Shown: piece after piece, positions 8,953 to 16,866 of the stretch
Position numbering within the stretch: the stretch's first letter is position 1
Layout of the letters: each line of letters opens with the position of its first letter
NCBI RefSeq assembly: GCF_900086655.1
Contig: NZ_LT575476.1
Coordinates: 4,842,292 to 4,906,291, forward strand
Length of the DNA stretch: 64,000 nucleotides
Direction: 5' to 3'
DNA from: Paenibacillus tuaregi
GTDB taxonomy: Bacteria > Bacillota > Bacilli > Paenibacillales > Paenibacillaceae
Translations under genes and position numbers: made by a program
The notes under the pieces: generated by a model
The model's database searches: none
Told to the model about the DNA's origin: nothing
The model's input: the letters and a program-made list of their open reading frames with translations, nothing else

Positions 8953-8991
8953 AAATAAAGCGGATGGGCCTGTAGGTTAGGTCCCATCCGC
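8952..8991 (-). terminator. Terminator overlapping the end of the sensor kinase gene
   Basis: GCGGATGGG (8960-8968) pairs with CCCATCCGC (8983-8991), and the minus strand continues TTTATTTTT. The 5' arm lies inside the last codons of the kinase and the stop codon is in the loop, so coding and termination sequence are shared. The same hairpin may also slow plus-strand transcripts of the vanW-like gene. Confidence 0.75.
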
Positions 8992-10392
8992 CTGCCGCTT
9001 CGGAAGCACGATTCGGAACATGGTCCAGCCCTTGACCGGCTCCAGTGTAATCGTTCCGCCGTGCTTCTGTATAATCTGCCGGGCTATGGTAAGGCCCAGC
9101 CCTGTCCCGCCATCGCTTTTCCTGGACGGATCGCCCCGCACAAACGCCTCAAATACATGTTCCCGCTGGCTGGAGGGGATGCCAGTCCCGTTGTCGCTCA
9201 CTTCAATCTGCACCGTATCTGGCTCCTCCTTCAACACCAGGACCACCTTGGTCCCGGGCGGATTGTATTTGACCGCATTCTCAAACAGATTGGAAACTGC
9301 GCGATAGAGAAGCCGGGCGTTGAACTCCGCAGCAACCGGTGCTGACGGAATATCGATCTCCACCACGAAGTCCTTATCTATGAACGCATCATAATAGTCG
9401 ACAGCCAGCTTACGCACAAATTCAGCCAAATCTGCGTTGGCCATCTCTACAGGATAATCGGGGCTTTCCAGCTTGGACAGCTCGAACACATCGTCAATCA
9501 GCTCCGCTACAAGCTGTGATTTATCATGGATCAGACGGATGGTCCTTTCCTTTCGTTCCTCCTCTATCAGCCCCAGCTGCATGGCCTGCGCATATCCTCG
9601 GATCATTGTGATCGGGGTTTTCAGGTCATGGGAAATATCCACGAGCATCCGCTGCTTGCTCATCTCCAGCTGCTTCTTCTCCCGCTCAGTACGCTCCAGC
9701 TTATCCGCCATGGCATTAAAACGTTCCTGAATCTGAATAAGCTCCAAGTTCGCCTCGAAATTGAGCCTTTTCCCGTATTTCCCCCTGGCCACACTCCAAA
9801 TCCCCTCTGCAATATAACGAAGCGGATTGGTGATACTCCTTGCTGTCCAGCGGCTGTATATATAGACGATGATGGCGAACAAGAACACGAACAGCAGAGC
9901 CGCCTCCAGCAGCAGCCGCCAGAAGGCGGCCGTCTGATCCTTCGCTTGGTCCGTAATGGTCAATGAGGATTCCACATGTTTCTTCGGTATTTTCACCAGG
10001 CAGTGATAAGTCCGCCCTTCCCGGGTCTTAAATGGCGCCAGGGATACAGAATATTCCCTCTCCCCATGATCATAAAACATGCCATAAATATCCTTGTCTG
10101 TGTACCGGAAGGTGCCGTCTCGTTTAGCTCCATGCGTGTAGACGACATTCAGCTTATCATCGAGAATCTCCACCCAGCCTTCCAGCGACTCTATTGCTTC
10201 GGTATCCATCTTCTTGTAATCCGTTCGGACGATATCCCCCGCCGTCAAGTGGCTGCTCATGCCGGTGATCAATTGGGTGGTGATCCGGTGATTGAAATAA
10301 AACATAACCATCACAGCAAGCAGAGTTACCGTCAGCGAGAAGAACACGAAATTCTGAATGAGGGTCTTCTGGATTTTCTTAGGCTTGGCCAT
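8977..10392 (-). CDS. Sensor histidine kinase, OmpR/VanS type
   Basis: This is a 471-residue membrane kinase. It has a helix at about 12-32, an extracellular sensor loop of about 130 residues, a second helix (about 165-187), HAMP (about 190-240), a HisKA domain with the phospho-acceptor His in DISHDLKTPI (about 255), and an ATPase domain with N-box ENAVKYN and G-boxes DNGTGIP and GGTGLGL. It overlaps the regulator gene by 14 bases (ATGGCCAAGCCTAA), so they form one operon. The signal is unknown. The pair is divergent from the alpha/beta hydrolase and SLH hydrolase genes, which are candidate targets; that link is inference. Confidence 0.93.
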   Translation of the reverse strand: MAKPKKIQKTLIQNFVFFSLTVTLLAVMVMFYFNHRITTQLITGMSSHLTAGDIVRTDYKKMDTEAIESLEGWVEILDDKLNVVYTHGAKRDGTFRYTDKDIYGMFYDHGEREYSVSLAPFKTREGRTYHCLVKIPKKHVESSLTITDQAKDQTAAFWRLLLEAALLFVFLFAIIVYIYSRWTARSITNPLRYIAEGIWSVARGKYGKRLNFEANLELIQIQERFNAMADKLERTEREKKQLEMSKQRMLVDISHDLKTPITMIRGYAQAMQLGLIEEERKERTIRLIHDKSQLVAELIDDVFELSKLESPDYPVEMANADLAEFVRKLAVDYYDAFIDKDFVVEIDIPSAPVAAEFNARLLYRAVSNLFENAVKYNPPGTKVVLVLKEEPDTVQIEVSDNGTGIPSSQREHVFEAFVRGDPSRKSDGGTGLGLTIARQIIQKHGGTITLEPVKGWTMFRIVLPKRQADGT

Positions 10393-11098
10393 TCAGCTCT
10401 TCCTCTTTGGAGAACCGGTATCCGAGCCCGCGGATCGTCCTCAGATAGCGTGGGGCTTTGGGATCATCCCCCATCTTGTCACGCAGTCTGCTAATCTGCA
10501 CCATGATGGTATTATCATCTTCAAAATAGGGGCTTGACCACACGTTCTCAAAAATTTGCCGTTTTGTGAAGATTCGCCCGGGATGCTCCATAAGCAAGGC
10601 CAATAGCTTGTATTCCAGAGCGCTTAAAGCCATTTGCCGCCCCTCGTTATACAGCTGGCAGGATTCATGATCCAGCTCCAGACGGCCAACCTTTGTCCGG
10701 GGACGGACCGGGACGGGAGACGGCTCGTTGAACTCATAGGAGCGCCGAAGCTGGGCCTGAACACGGGCAACAACCTCTAACGGATTAAACGGCTTGCCGA
10801 TAAAATCATCCGCCCCCAGGCCAAGTCCGGTGATCTTGTCCATATCCTGATTCTTGGCTGAGAGGATAATAACCGGCAGCTTATACCGCTTCCTGATCAG
10901 CTTAAGCAGTTGATAGCCGTCCAGCTGCGGCATCATGATATCCAGAATCACTAAGTCCACAGGCGTCTGTGAAAGGCGTTCCCACGCCTCCCTTCCATCA
11001 TTGGCCTCAATAATATCTACTTGTTCACGCTGCAAATAGAGCCGCAGGAGATCCACAATCTCCGGTTCATCGTCAGCGATTAGTATAGTTTTGCGCAT
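10379..11098 (-). CDS. Response regulator, OmpR/VanR family
   Basis: This is a 239-residue regulator. The receiver domain (about 1-120) has the acidic pair in ADDEPE, the phospho-Asp in LVILDIMMPQLDG and the conserved Lys in IGKPFNP. The DNA-binding winged helix (about 135-230) ends with TIRGLGYRF. The open frame extends to 11389, but the right start is the ATG at 11098 (MRKTILIADDEPE), directly behind GGAGGG; the extra N-terminus overlaps the divergent gene. It is the first gene of a two-gene operon with the kinase. The 160 bases to the divergent gene at 11259 must carry both promoters, but I could not place them with confidence. Confidence 0.94.
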   Translation of the reverse strand: MRKTILIADDEPEIVDLLRLYLQREQVDIIEANDGREAWERLSQTPVDLVILDIMMPQLDGYQLLKLIRKRYKLPVIILSAKNQDMDKITGLGLGADDFIGKPFNPLEVVARVQAQLRRSYEFNEPSPVPVRPRTKVGRLELDHESCQLYNEGRQMALSALEYKLLALLMEHPGRIFTKRQIFENVWSSPYFEDDNTIMVQISRLRDKMGDDPKAPRYLRTIRGLGYRFSKEEELNGQA

Positions 11099-11258
11099 CT
11101 GTATATCCCTCCTGGTTACACAAGAAGTTCGCTCCCGTTCATCCAGACTCCTTCCATGTAAGTTTATTGTAAGGTGCCAGCCAGAGTGGAGAAAGATTCG
11201 CCTCCTATACTGGGGCAGTATCTTATCGATAACACATGCCCGCATTGGAGGAATTGAA

Positions 11259-13484
11259 ATGAAGCTTGACCCCAATAACAGAGTTAACCGGGTGCGGAGC
11301 AAGCTGCTCCCTCTCCCCCGGCCCAAACCGCTCAGCAGCGGCTGGAAGGGTGCGATCACCGCAGTCTTTGCATGTGCACTCCTGCTCATCTTGTTTCAGT
11401 CCTATTACATGATCGGCGGGCAGGGCCCTCTGAGGTATGTAATTGGTTCAGTTGTGGCGATTGTATTTTTTGTGCTCGCGGCCGGGGTCGTAGCCCTGGG
11501 GCTGCATCTGCTGAAGAAACTTCCGACTCTCTACATATGGGCGGTTGTTGCTTCAGCCGGAATGATGTTATTTTGCTTCATCGTTCCGACCGTGTCTCTG
11601 ATCATGATTGCCGCAACCATCACCATAGTGTCCCTGCTTGGCTCGATGTTATGGAAGTGGCGGAAAAAGGAGTACCTGGGCATGGCCCGCCGGGGGATCA
11701 TCTTCCGGGTGCTCTGGGCTGGACTCCTCACCGTGACACTGATCTCCGGAACCTTCTGGTACTTAGGCAGCGGATCAGACCCATTGTCTCCAGCTTACCG
11801 GCTGAACGAGATGAAGAAGGCTCCCCGGTACAGTACCCAGCTTCCCGACCCGTCCAAGCCCGGAGCTTATGCGGTTAAAACCTTGACGTACGGCAGCCCT
11901 GACAACTATCGCGAGGTGTTCCGGCAGAGCGGTTCACTGACAACCCAGCCCGTGGACGGCTCCGCCTTCGTGAGCGGCTGGTCTTCGATCCGGACCGGGA
12001 CGCTTGGTTTCGGTCCTGAGAAAATGCCGCTGAACGGACTCGTCTGGTACCCCGAAGGGCAGGGCCCCTTCCCTGTGGTTATGGCGGTGCACGGCAACCA
12101 TACGATGACCGATTACTCTGACCCGGGTTATGAATACCTGGGCAAGCTGCTGGCCAGCCGCGGGTATATTTTCATCTCGATTGATGAGAACTTTCTCAAC
12201 ACCTCTCCCTATGACGATATGTTCATATTCCAGGTGCCCGTGAAGGAGAATCCTGCCAGAGCCTGGCTGATGCTGGAGCATCTGAAGGTCTGGAAGCAGT
12301 GGAACGAAGACCGGAGCAACCCGTTCTACGGCCGGGCCGACCTGAACAATGTCGCTCTGATCGGACATTCACGGGGCGGGGAAGCGATCACCCTTGCGGC
12401 TCTGTTCAATGGACAGAAGGCATACTCCGAGAACGCCTTAATCAAGTTCAACTATAACTTTGGCATCCGGTCCCTTATCGCAATCGGAGGAACCGACGGC
12501 CAGTTCAAGCCTTCGGGGACAACCGTGAATCTGCACAATATCAACTACCTCACCCTTCAAGGTGTACACGATATGGATGTCAGCTCCTATGATACGACAA
12601 ACCAATACAAGCGGATCACCTTTGATCCCGGAACTGCCTGGATGAAGTCGTCTGTTTATATTTACGGAGCCAACCACGGTCAGTTCAACAGCGTCTGGGG
12701 CCGCACGGATGGGGCCGGCCTCGCCAACAGACTGTTTAACACGAAACAGCTCATCTCTGAAGACATGCAGCAGAGAACTGCGAAGGGCTTCATCTCGGCT
12801 TTCCTGGAGGCGACTCTGAAAGAGAACACCACCTACCGCCAGGTGTTCCAGGATCTTGGTTATGCCAAGAGCTGGCTGCCGGACAATCTATATATCAGCA
12901 ATTATATGGACGCGCGCACCCGCCTGTTGGCCGGTTATAACGAAGACACCGATCCATCAACCGCCACCCTTGCAGGCGGCGAACTGCTCGGAGAACACCT
13001 GAAAGAATGGAAGGAAGAGACCGTGCAGCTGAAGTTCGCCTCAAGTGAATACAGGGCTGTCCGGATCGGCTGGGATCAGGCTGCTTCAGGAGGCAAGCTT
13101 CCCGTCTACTCACTTCGTCTTCCGAACGAGGGCGTAAAGCCGCAGGAAGGCTCTTCCCTCGTGTTCTCGATTGCAAATCTGGAAGATCATCCCGTCAATT
13201 TGACCGTTCAGGTGACCGACCGTTCAGGTCATGAAGCCAGCCTGCTGCTGAGTGAGTGGTCTCCGGTCGTACCGATGGTTGAAGGCCGGTTTCTGAAGGC
13301 CCCCTTCGATTTGATGTCACCGGTGAAAGAGCCGGTATTCCAGAACTACGGATTGGCGCTGGACGACTTCAAGCAGGCGAACCGTGACTTTGATCCGGCT
13401 GGGCTAAAGGAAATCCGCTTCAAGTTCGACCAGTCGAAGAAAGGTACGATTTTGATGAATGATATCGGCCTGAGGTCTAAATAA
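11259..13484 (+). CDS. Membrane-anchored alpha/beta hydrolase of unknown substrate
   Basis: The 741-residue product starts with four or five membrane helices (about 30-225) followed by a large external or cytosolic hydrolase domain. The nucleophile elbow is GHSRGG with Ser as nucleophile. An oxyanion-type VMAVHGNH strand comes before it, and a candidate catalytic His is in YGANHGQF. The last 150 residues look like a beta-rich accessory region. The fold resembles PAF-acetylhydrolase or chlorophyllase-like enzymes, but I cannot name the substrate. The start is the ATG at 11259 behind GGAGGAATTGAA; the longer frame from 11091 runs into the divergent regulator. It is followed 38 bases later by the SLH hydrolase, so the two probably share a transcript. 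Confidence 0.85.
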   Translation: MKLDPNNRVNRVRSKLLPLPRPKPLSSGWKGAITAVFACALLLILFQSYYMIGGQGPLRYVIGSVVAIVFFVLAAGVVALGLHLLKKLPTLYIWAVVASAGMMLFCFIVPTVSLIMIAATITIVSLLGSMLWKWRKKEYLGMARRGIIFRVLWAGLLTVTLISGTFWYLGSGSDPLSPAYRLNEMKKAPRYSTQLPDPSKPGAYAVKTLTYGSPDNYREVFRQSGSLTTQPVDGSAFVSGWSSIRTGTLGFGPEKMPLNGLVWYPEGQGPFPVVMAVHGNHTMTDYSDPGYEYLGKLLASRGYIFISIDENFLNTSPYDDMFIFQVPVKENPARAWLMLEHLKVWKQWNEDRSNPFYGRADLNNVALIGHSRGGEAITLAALFNGQKAYSENALIKFNYNFGIRSLIAIGGTDGQFKPSGTTVNLHNINYLTLQGVHDMDVSSYDTTNQYKRITFDPGTAWMKSSVYIYGANHGQFNSVWGRTDGAGLANRLFNTKQLISEDMQQRTAKGFISAFLEATLKENTTYRQVFQDLGYAKSWLPDNLYISNYMDARTRLLAGYNEDTDPSTATLAGGELLGEHLKEWKEETVQLKFASSEYRAVRIGWDQAASGGKLPVYSLRLPNEGVKPQEGSSLVFSIANLEDHPVNLTVQVTDRSGHEASLLLSEWSPVVPMVEGRFLKAPFDLMSPVKEPVFQNYGLALDDFKQANRDFDPAGLKEIRFKFDQSKKGTILMNDIGLRSK

Positions 13485-13522
13485 ACCAGACTATACTCAT
13501 ATATTTCGAGGAGTGAACTGTA

Positions 13523-15622
13523 TTGAAAAGATCAAGATTTTCAAGTAAAAAGGCTGCCCGATTATGGCTGCCTGCCATCACCGCTCTGACGTTAAGTGCA
13601 TCGGTGGCCGCACCTGGGATGGCGGCACCAGCAGCCGGAACACCGGCTGCTCCCGCTGGCCAGAATACGGGGGCTGTCTCACAGGTATCAGGGCAGCCTG
13701 CCGGACCAACCGATCCGAAGGAGCTGGAGGCGTTCGCAGACAAGTTCTTCGCACGGGAAGATGTGAAGAAACTGCAGGTGCCGGGGGCCGTGTTCGTTGT
13801 CGTTAAAGACGGCCGCATTCTGTTCCAGAAAGGCTACGGTTATGCCGACCGGGAGAAGAAAACCCCGGTCTCCCCGGAGACCACCGTGTTCAGAATCGCG
13901 TCCGTTACCAAGGTCGTGACCGCCACCGCTTTGATGCAGCTGGCCCAACAGGGAAAGATCAATCTGGAGGACGAGGTGGAGAAGTATCTGGGCGGGCTGA
14001 AAATTCGAAACAACACCGGACTGCCGCTGAAAGTAAAACACCTGCTTACCCACACCACCGGATTTGACGTAGTGGACATCCCTATTACAGAGTCCATGAC
14101 TACCGACTTGTCCAAGGTCGTCAGTCTCCGGGACTACATCAAGGAGCACATGCCTACAGTTGTATCTCCTCCCGGCAAGGTATACCGGTACGATAACTTT
14201 GCCTCCATGCTGCAGGGATATATCGTACAAGAGGTCTCAGGAGTGCCATACTCCAAGTATATTCAGGAGCATATTCTCAGACCGCTGGACATGAACCGCA
14301 CATATTCCCACATTTCCCCTGAGATTCAAGACAAGCTTGCTGTTGGCTATGATGACCTGAATGCAGCTATGGCTCCATACAACCTGGTGCCAACCGACTT
14401 GCCACAGGGCGGTCTGCTAACCACAGGAAGCGATATGGCCCGCTTTATGATCGCCCATTTGGAGGCAGGCAGGCCAGGGCAGGCACCGATTCTAACGAAG
14501 GAGTCTATAGCTGCCATGCACACCCCGCAGCTTGCCATTCATCCTAAGGTGCCCAACATGACCTATGGCTTTGAATATTCTTATCGGGATGCCTACAATG
14601 GTCAAGACGTTGTTGGCAAAGGGGGAGTCGCCCCCGGATTCAGCTCCTGGCTGTGGCTGATGCCTAAGCAGCGTGTTGGCGGATTCATTGTGACGAACAA
14701 GAGCGGCCCGCTTCGGGAGATGCTGTTCCGGGAATTCATGAATCACTATTATCCGAAACCAGCGAACGCCGGAACCGGGAAGCCCGACGGTGAAACCGGT
14801 AAAGTGTCCCTGACCCCTCAGCAGCTGCGCCGGCTGGAAGGCGTCTACCGGAGCGCAGGTGTAAATTATGTGCTGACACGGATCCAATTGAATGACAAGG
14901 GACAGCTCATTCTGAAGGATTTGACAGGAACGCAAGAGCTGACACCTCTAGGGCCGCTTCTGTTCCTGGATAAGATGGGTCAGGAGGTGGCCTTCCAGGA
15001 GAATGAGGACGGGACCATCGGTTATATGTTCTCCAAGCTGAACTCCGCGGCTTACGCGGCTAAGCTTCCTGATGCGGAGCCATTCCGTGACATCGCCAAG
15101 GACCATCCCTATGCGGCCTACATTCATGGAATGAAGCAGCTCGGCCTTACCGCGGGCAAGCCGGATGGAACCTTTGGCCCGCAGGAGCCGATGACGCGGT
15201 ATGAGTTCATTACCGCGGCTAATCAGTGGCTCGGCGTGCCAGCCTCCCGCAAGCCCGTTGTATTCACGGACCTGGCTGGCAAGCCTGGAGCCGAGCTAAT
15301 CCAGAGCGCCCTGGACATGGGCTTTGTCCAAGGCGCGGGAGGCGGCCTGTTCAAGCCGGATCAGCCTATCACCCGGCAGGAGGCGGCGTCTATAGTCTGG
15401 CGGATGCTGACCGCCATGGGAATCCCGCCGAAACCTGCCAAGGTGAATGAGGAGCCGGCGGCCTGGGCGAAGCAGGCGGTTGAAGCGGTGGTCGCTTACC
15501 GGCTGTACGGACCGGAGGTCAAGCTGTCCGCTGACGGTGCCGCCGATTACGGAGCCAAGCGTATCATGACCCGCCAGGAAGCCGCAGCTCTGCTCGAACA
15601 GGCTACACATATGCAGCTGTAG
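13523..15622 (+). CDS. Secreted serine beta-lactamase-like hydrolase with C-terminal SLH domains
   Basis: A signal peptide (about 1-35) and a Pro/Ala-rich linker precede a class C beta-lactamase/esterase fold (about 65-415). Its SxxK motif is SVTK, the YxN motif is YDN, and the third motif is GKGG near GVAPGF, which fits an esterase or D-aminopeptidase-like enzyme better than a true beta-lactamase. A spacer domain (about 430-515) is followed by two clear SLH domains (about 520-575 and 585-640) and a weaker third one (about 645-695). SLH domains bind pyruvylated secondary wall polymers, so the enzyme should sit on the cell surface. The start is a TTG at 13523 behind GAGGAGTGAAC. It is probably co-transcribed with the preceding hydrolase. 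Confidence 0.9.
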   Translation: MKRSRFSSKKAARLWLPAITALTLSASVAAPGMAAPAAGTPAAPAGQNTGAVSQVSGQPAGPTDPKELEAFADKFFAREDVKKLQVPGAVFVVVKDGRILFQKGYGYADREKKTPVSPETTVFRIASVTKVVTATALMQLAQQGKINLEDEVEKYLGGLKIRNNTGLPLKVKHLLTHTTGFDVVDIPITESMTTDLSKVVSLRDYIKEHMPTVVSPPGKVYRYDNFASMLQGYIVQEVSGVPYSKYIQEHILRPLDMNRTYSHISPEIQDKLAVGYDDLNAAMAPYNLVPTDLPQGGLLTTGSDMARFMIAHLEAGRPGQAPILTKESIAAMHTPQLAIHPKVPNMTYGFEYSYRDAYNGQDVVGKGGVAPGFSSWLWLMPKQRVGGFIVTNKSGPLREMLFREFMNHYYPKPANAGTGKPDGETGKVSLTPQQLRRLEGVYRSAGVNYVLTRIQLNDKGQLILKDLTGTQELTPLGPLLFLDKMGQEVAFQENEDGTIGYMFSKLNSAAYAAKLPDAEPFRDIAKDHPYAAYIHGMKQLGLTAGKPDGTFGPQEPMTRYEFITAANQWLGVPASRKPVVFTDLAGKPGAELIQSALDMGFVQGAGGGLFKPDQPITRQEAASIVWRMLTAMGIPPKPAKVNEEPAAWAKQAVEAVVAYRLYGPEVKLSADGAADYGAKRIMTRQEAAALLEQATHMQL

Positions 15623-15637
15623 CCGGAGGTGCTTTGG

Positions 15638-15760
15638 TTGAAGATGAAGATTGCCGTTAAGGGAGCATCTGCGCTATTCTCCCCCAGTGAACTGCTAACC
15701 AAAGCCTCCGAATTTGGTAATGCTCAATTCAGGCTTACTGAAAGCTCAGCCAGTAACTAA
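15638..15760 (+). CDS. Small ORF, 40 residues, HPr-like N-terminal half
   Basis: A short frame starts with TTG at 15638 (or ATG at 15644) behind a strong GGAGGTG, 15 bases after the SLH hydrolase stop, and ends just before a terminator. The product has KIAVKGASALFSPSELL and then TKASEFGNAQF, which lines up by eye with the first half of HPr phosphocarriers (beta strand, active-site loop, helix 1). The phosphorylated His and following Arg are absent: LFSPSE replaces IHARPA. It stops where HPr would continue into strand 2. It could be a truncated relic or a real small protein. The reading frame and ribosome binding site are seen; the HPr relation is inference. Confidence 0.4.
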   Translation: MKMKIAVKGASALFSPSELLTKASEFGNAQFRLTESSASN

Positions 15761-15777
15761 TGGATGAAGCGACTCCC

Positions 15778-15812
15778 ACGCGTGCCCTGAACGGCACGCG
15801 TATTATTATTTC
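15778..15812 (+). terminator. Rho-independent terminator after the hydrolase operon
   Basis: ACGCGTGCC (15778-15786) pairs perfectly with GGCACGCGT (15793-15801), followed by ATTATTATTT. It closes the hydrolase-SLH-small ORF unit. Confidence 0.8.
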
Positions 15813-15962
15813 CGGCAAGAATCTGCCTGCCGCCCTCCACCTGCGTGATCGCGCAAAAAGTATGCGCGGCAGCTACGGGAAACCGCATCAGACTACGGAT
15901 TTCACTTCCATCCGGTTATGTTACGCTCGGACTAACCACATATCCAGAAAGGAGTGATTGAA

Positions 15963-16793
15963 ATGCAGCAAGAATTAAGCAGAGCCCAAAGCGGAGCCGG
16001 AATATACCGGAGATTGGAACGTTTCTTTAACTTGCGTGACCCGAAGTACACCGCATTTTTGAAGAAACATGAGGCTGCTGATGTAAAGCAAATTGCTTTT
16101 TACCTGATGCTGGCAGTAGTTCCCGGATTCATTGCCTATTTCCTGGTGTTTCATATGCGTGAGCCGATCTCCCGTCTGACCGGATGGTCGGACCATTACA
16201 CCCAGTTTGTCATTCTGGCCTTGATGGCAAGCGGCTGGCATACCTTCTTCCCTTTCTTCATGCTAAGATGGAAAGATAAGCTGACGTTCAAACAATCCTT
16301 GCACTATCTCGGCTTCACCCGGCTTGATCTCAGAGGGCTCATCCTCATTGTTCCTATCATCACGCTGCTGTTTACGGCGGTCTCCCTGCCTTATATGAAA
16401 TACATCTATCCACCGCTGCATGATTTTCTGAACGGGATTCCTATGCTGCGCATGGAGGGCTGGCACATTTATAATCAGGGTTATTATGACTTTCCCTGGT
16501 TCCTGCTGCTGATCGGTATCTTTGGCAATTTTGTCGGTGAGGAAATCTACTTTCGGGGCTACCTCCTGCGCAAGCTGGGCAAGTTGAAATACGACTGGCT
16601 GATTGTAAGCGTCTGTTTCCAGCTCTACCATATGTGGCAAGCGCCGGTTAACTGGTCGTTCCTGCTGCTGGCGGTGGTTATCCCGTGCGAGATTATAGTA
16701 AGACTGCGAAAAAGCATTTACGGGGCCATCGTGTTCCATATTTTTGTCAATGTGTTCTGGGGAGAAATCACGCGGGCACTGGTCGGTGTGTAA
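15963..16793 (+). CDS. CPBP family intramembrane glutamic protease
   Basis: This is a 276-residue membrane protein with about eight helices. The three CPBP/Abi motifs are present in order: EEIYFRGYLLRKLG (Glu-Glu and Arg), FQLYHMWQ (His) and FHIFVNVF (His and Asn). Family members are intramembrane proteases related to Rce1; bacterial ones act in bacteriocin immunity, peptide maturation or signalling. The start is the ATG at 15963, eight bases after AAAGGAG. The kinase gene starts 73 bases downstream on the same strand, so protease, kinase and regulator may act together, as in peptide quorum-sensing loci. No pheromone precursor with a ribosome binding site is visible in the gap. Confidence 0.9.
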   Translation: MQQELSRAQSGAGIYRRLERFFNLRDPKYTAFLKKHEAADVKQIAFYLMLAVVPGFIAYFLVFHMREPISRLTGWSDHYTQFVILALMASGWHTFFPFFMLRWKDKLTFKQSLHYLGFTRLDLRGLILIVPIITLLFTAVSLPYMKYIYPPLHDFLNGIPMLRMEGWHIYNQGYYDFPWFLLLIGIFGNFVGEEIYFRGYLLRKLGKLKYDWLIVSVCFQLYHMWQAPVNWSFLLLAVVIPCEIIVRLRKSIYGAIVFHIFVNVFWGEITRALVGV

Positions 16794-16866
16794 GCTGAGC
16801 CGGGCCGTGAGGTCCGTGCTCCAGGGTCTATTCCCATATCCCCGGTACACTCCAGGAGGAGCTTGT

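Noticed and set aside
7501..11098. Vancomycin resistance cluster
   Set aside because: Only a VanW-family protein and a generic OmpR-type pair are present; no ligase, dehydrogenase or dipeptidase is found.
11099..11389. N-terminal extension of the VanR-like regulator
   Set aside because: It overlaps the divergent hydrolase gene; the receiver domain begins at ATG 11098 with a strong ribosome binding site.
15760..15957. 65-residue plus-strand ORF before the CPBP gene
   Set aside because: It runs through the terminator hairpin, has no ribosome binding site and no recognisable sequence.
16794..16866. ComX-like pheromone gene before the ComP-like kinase
   Set aside because: The 73-base gap has no start codon with a ribosome binding site of its own apart from that of the kinase.
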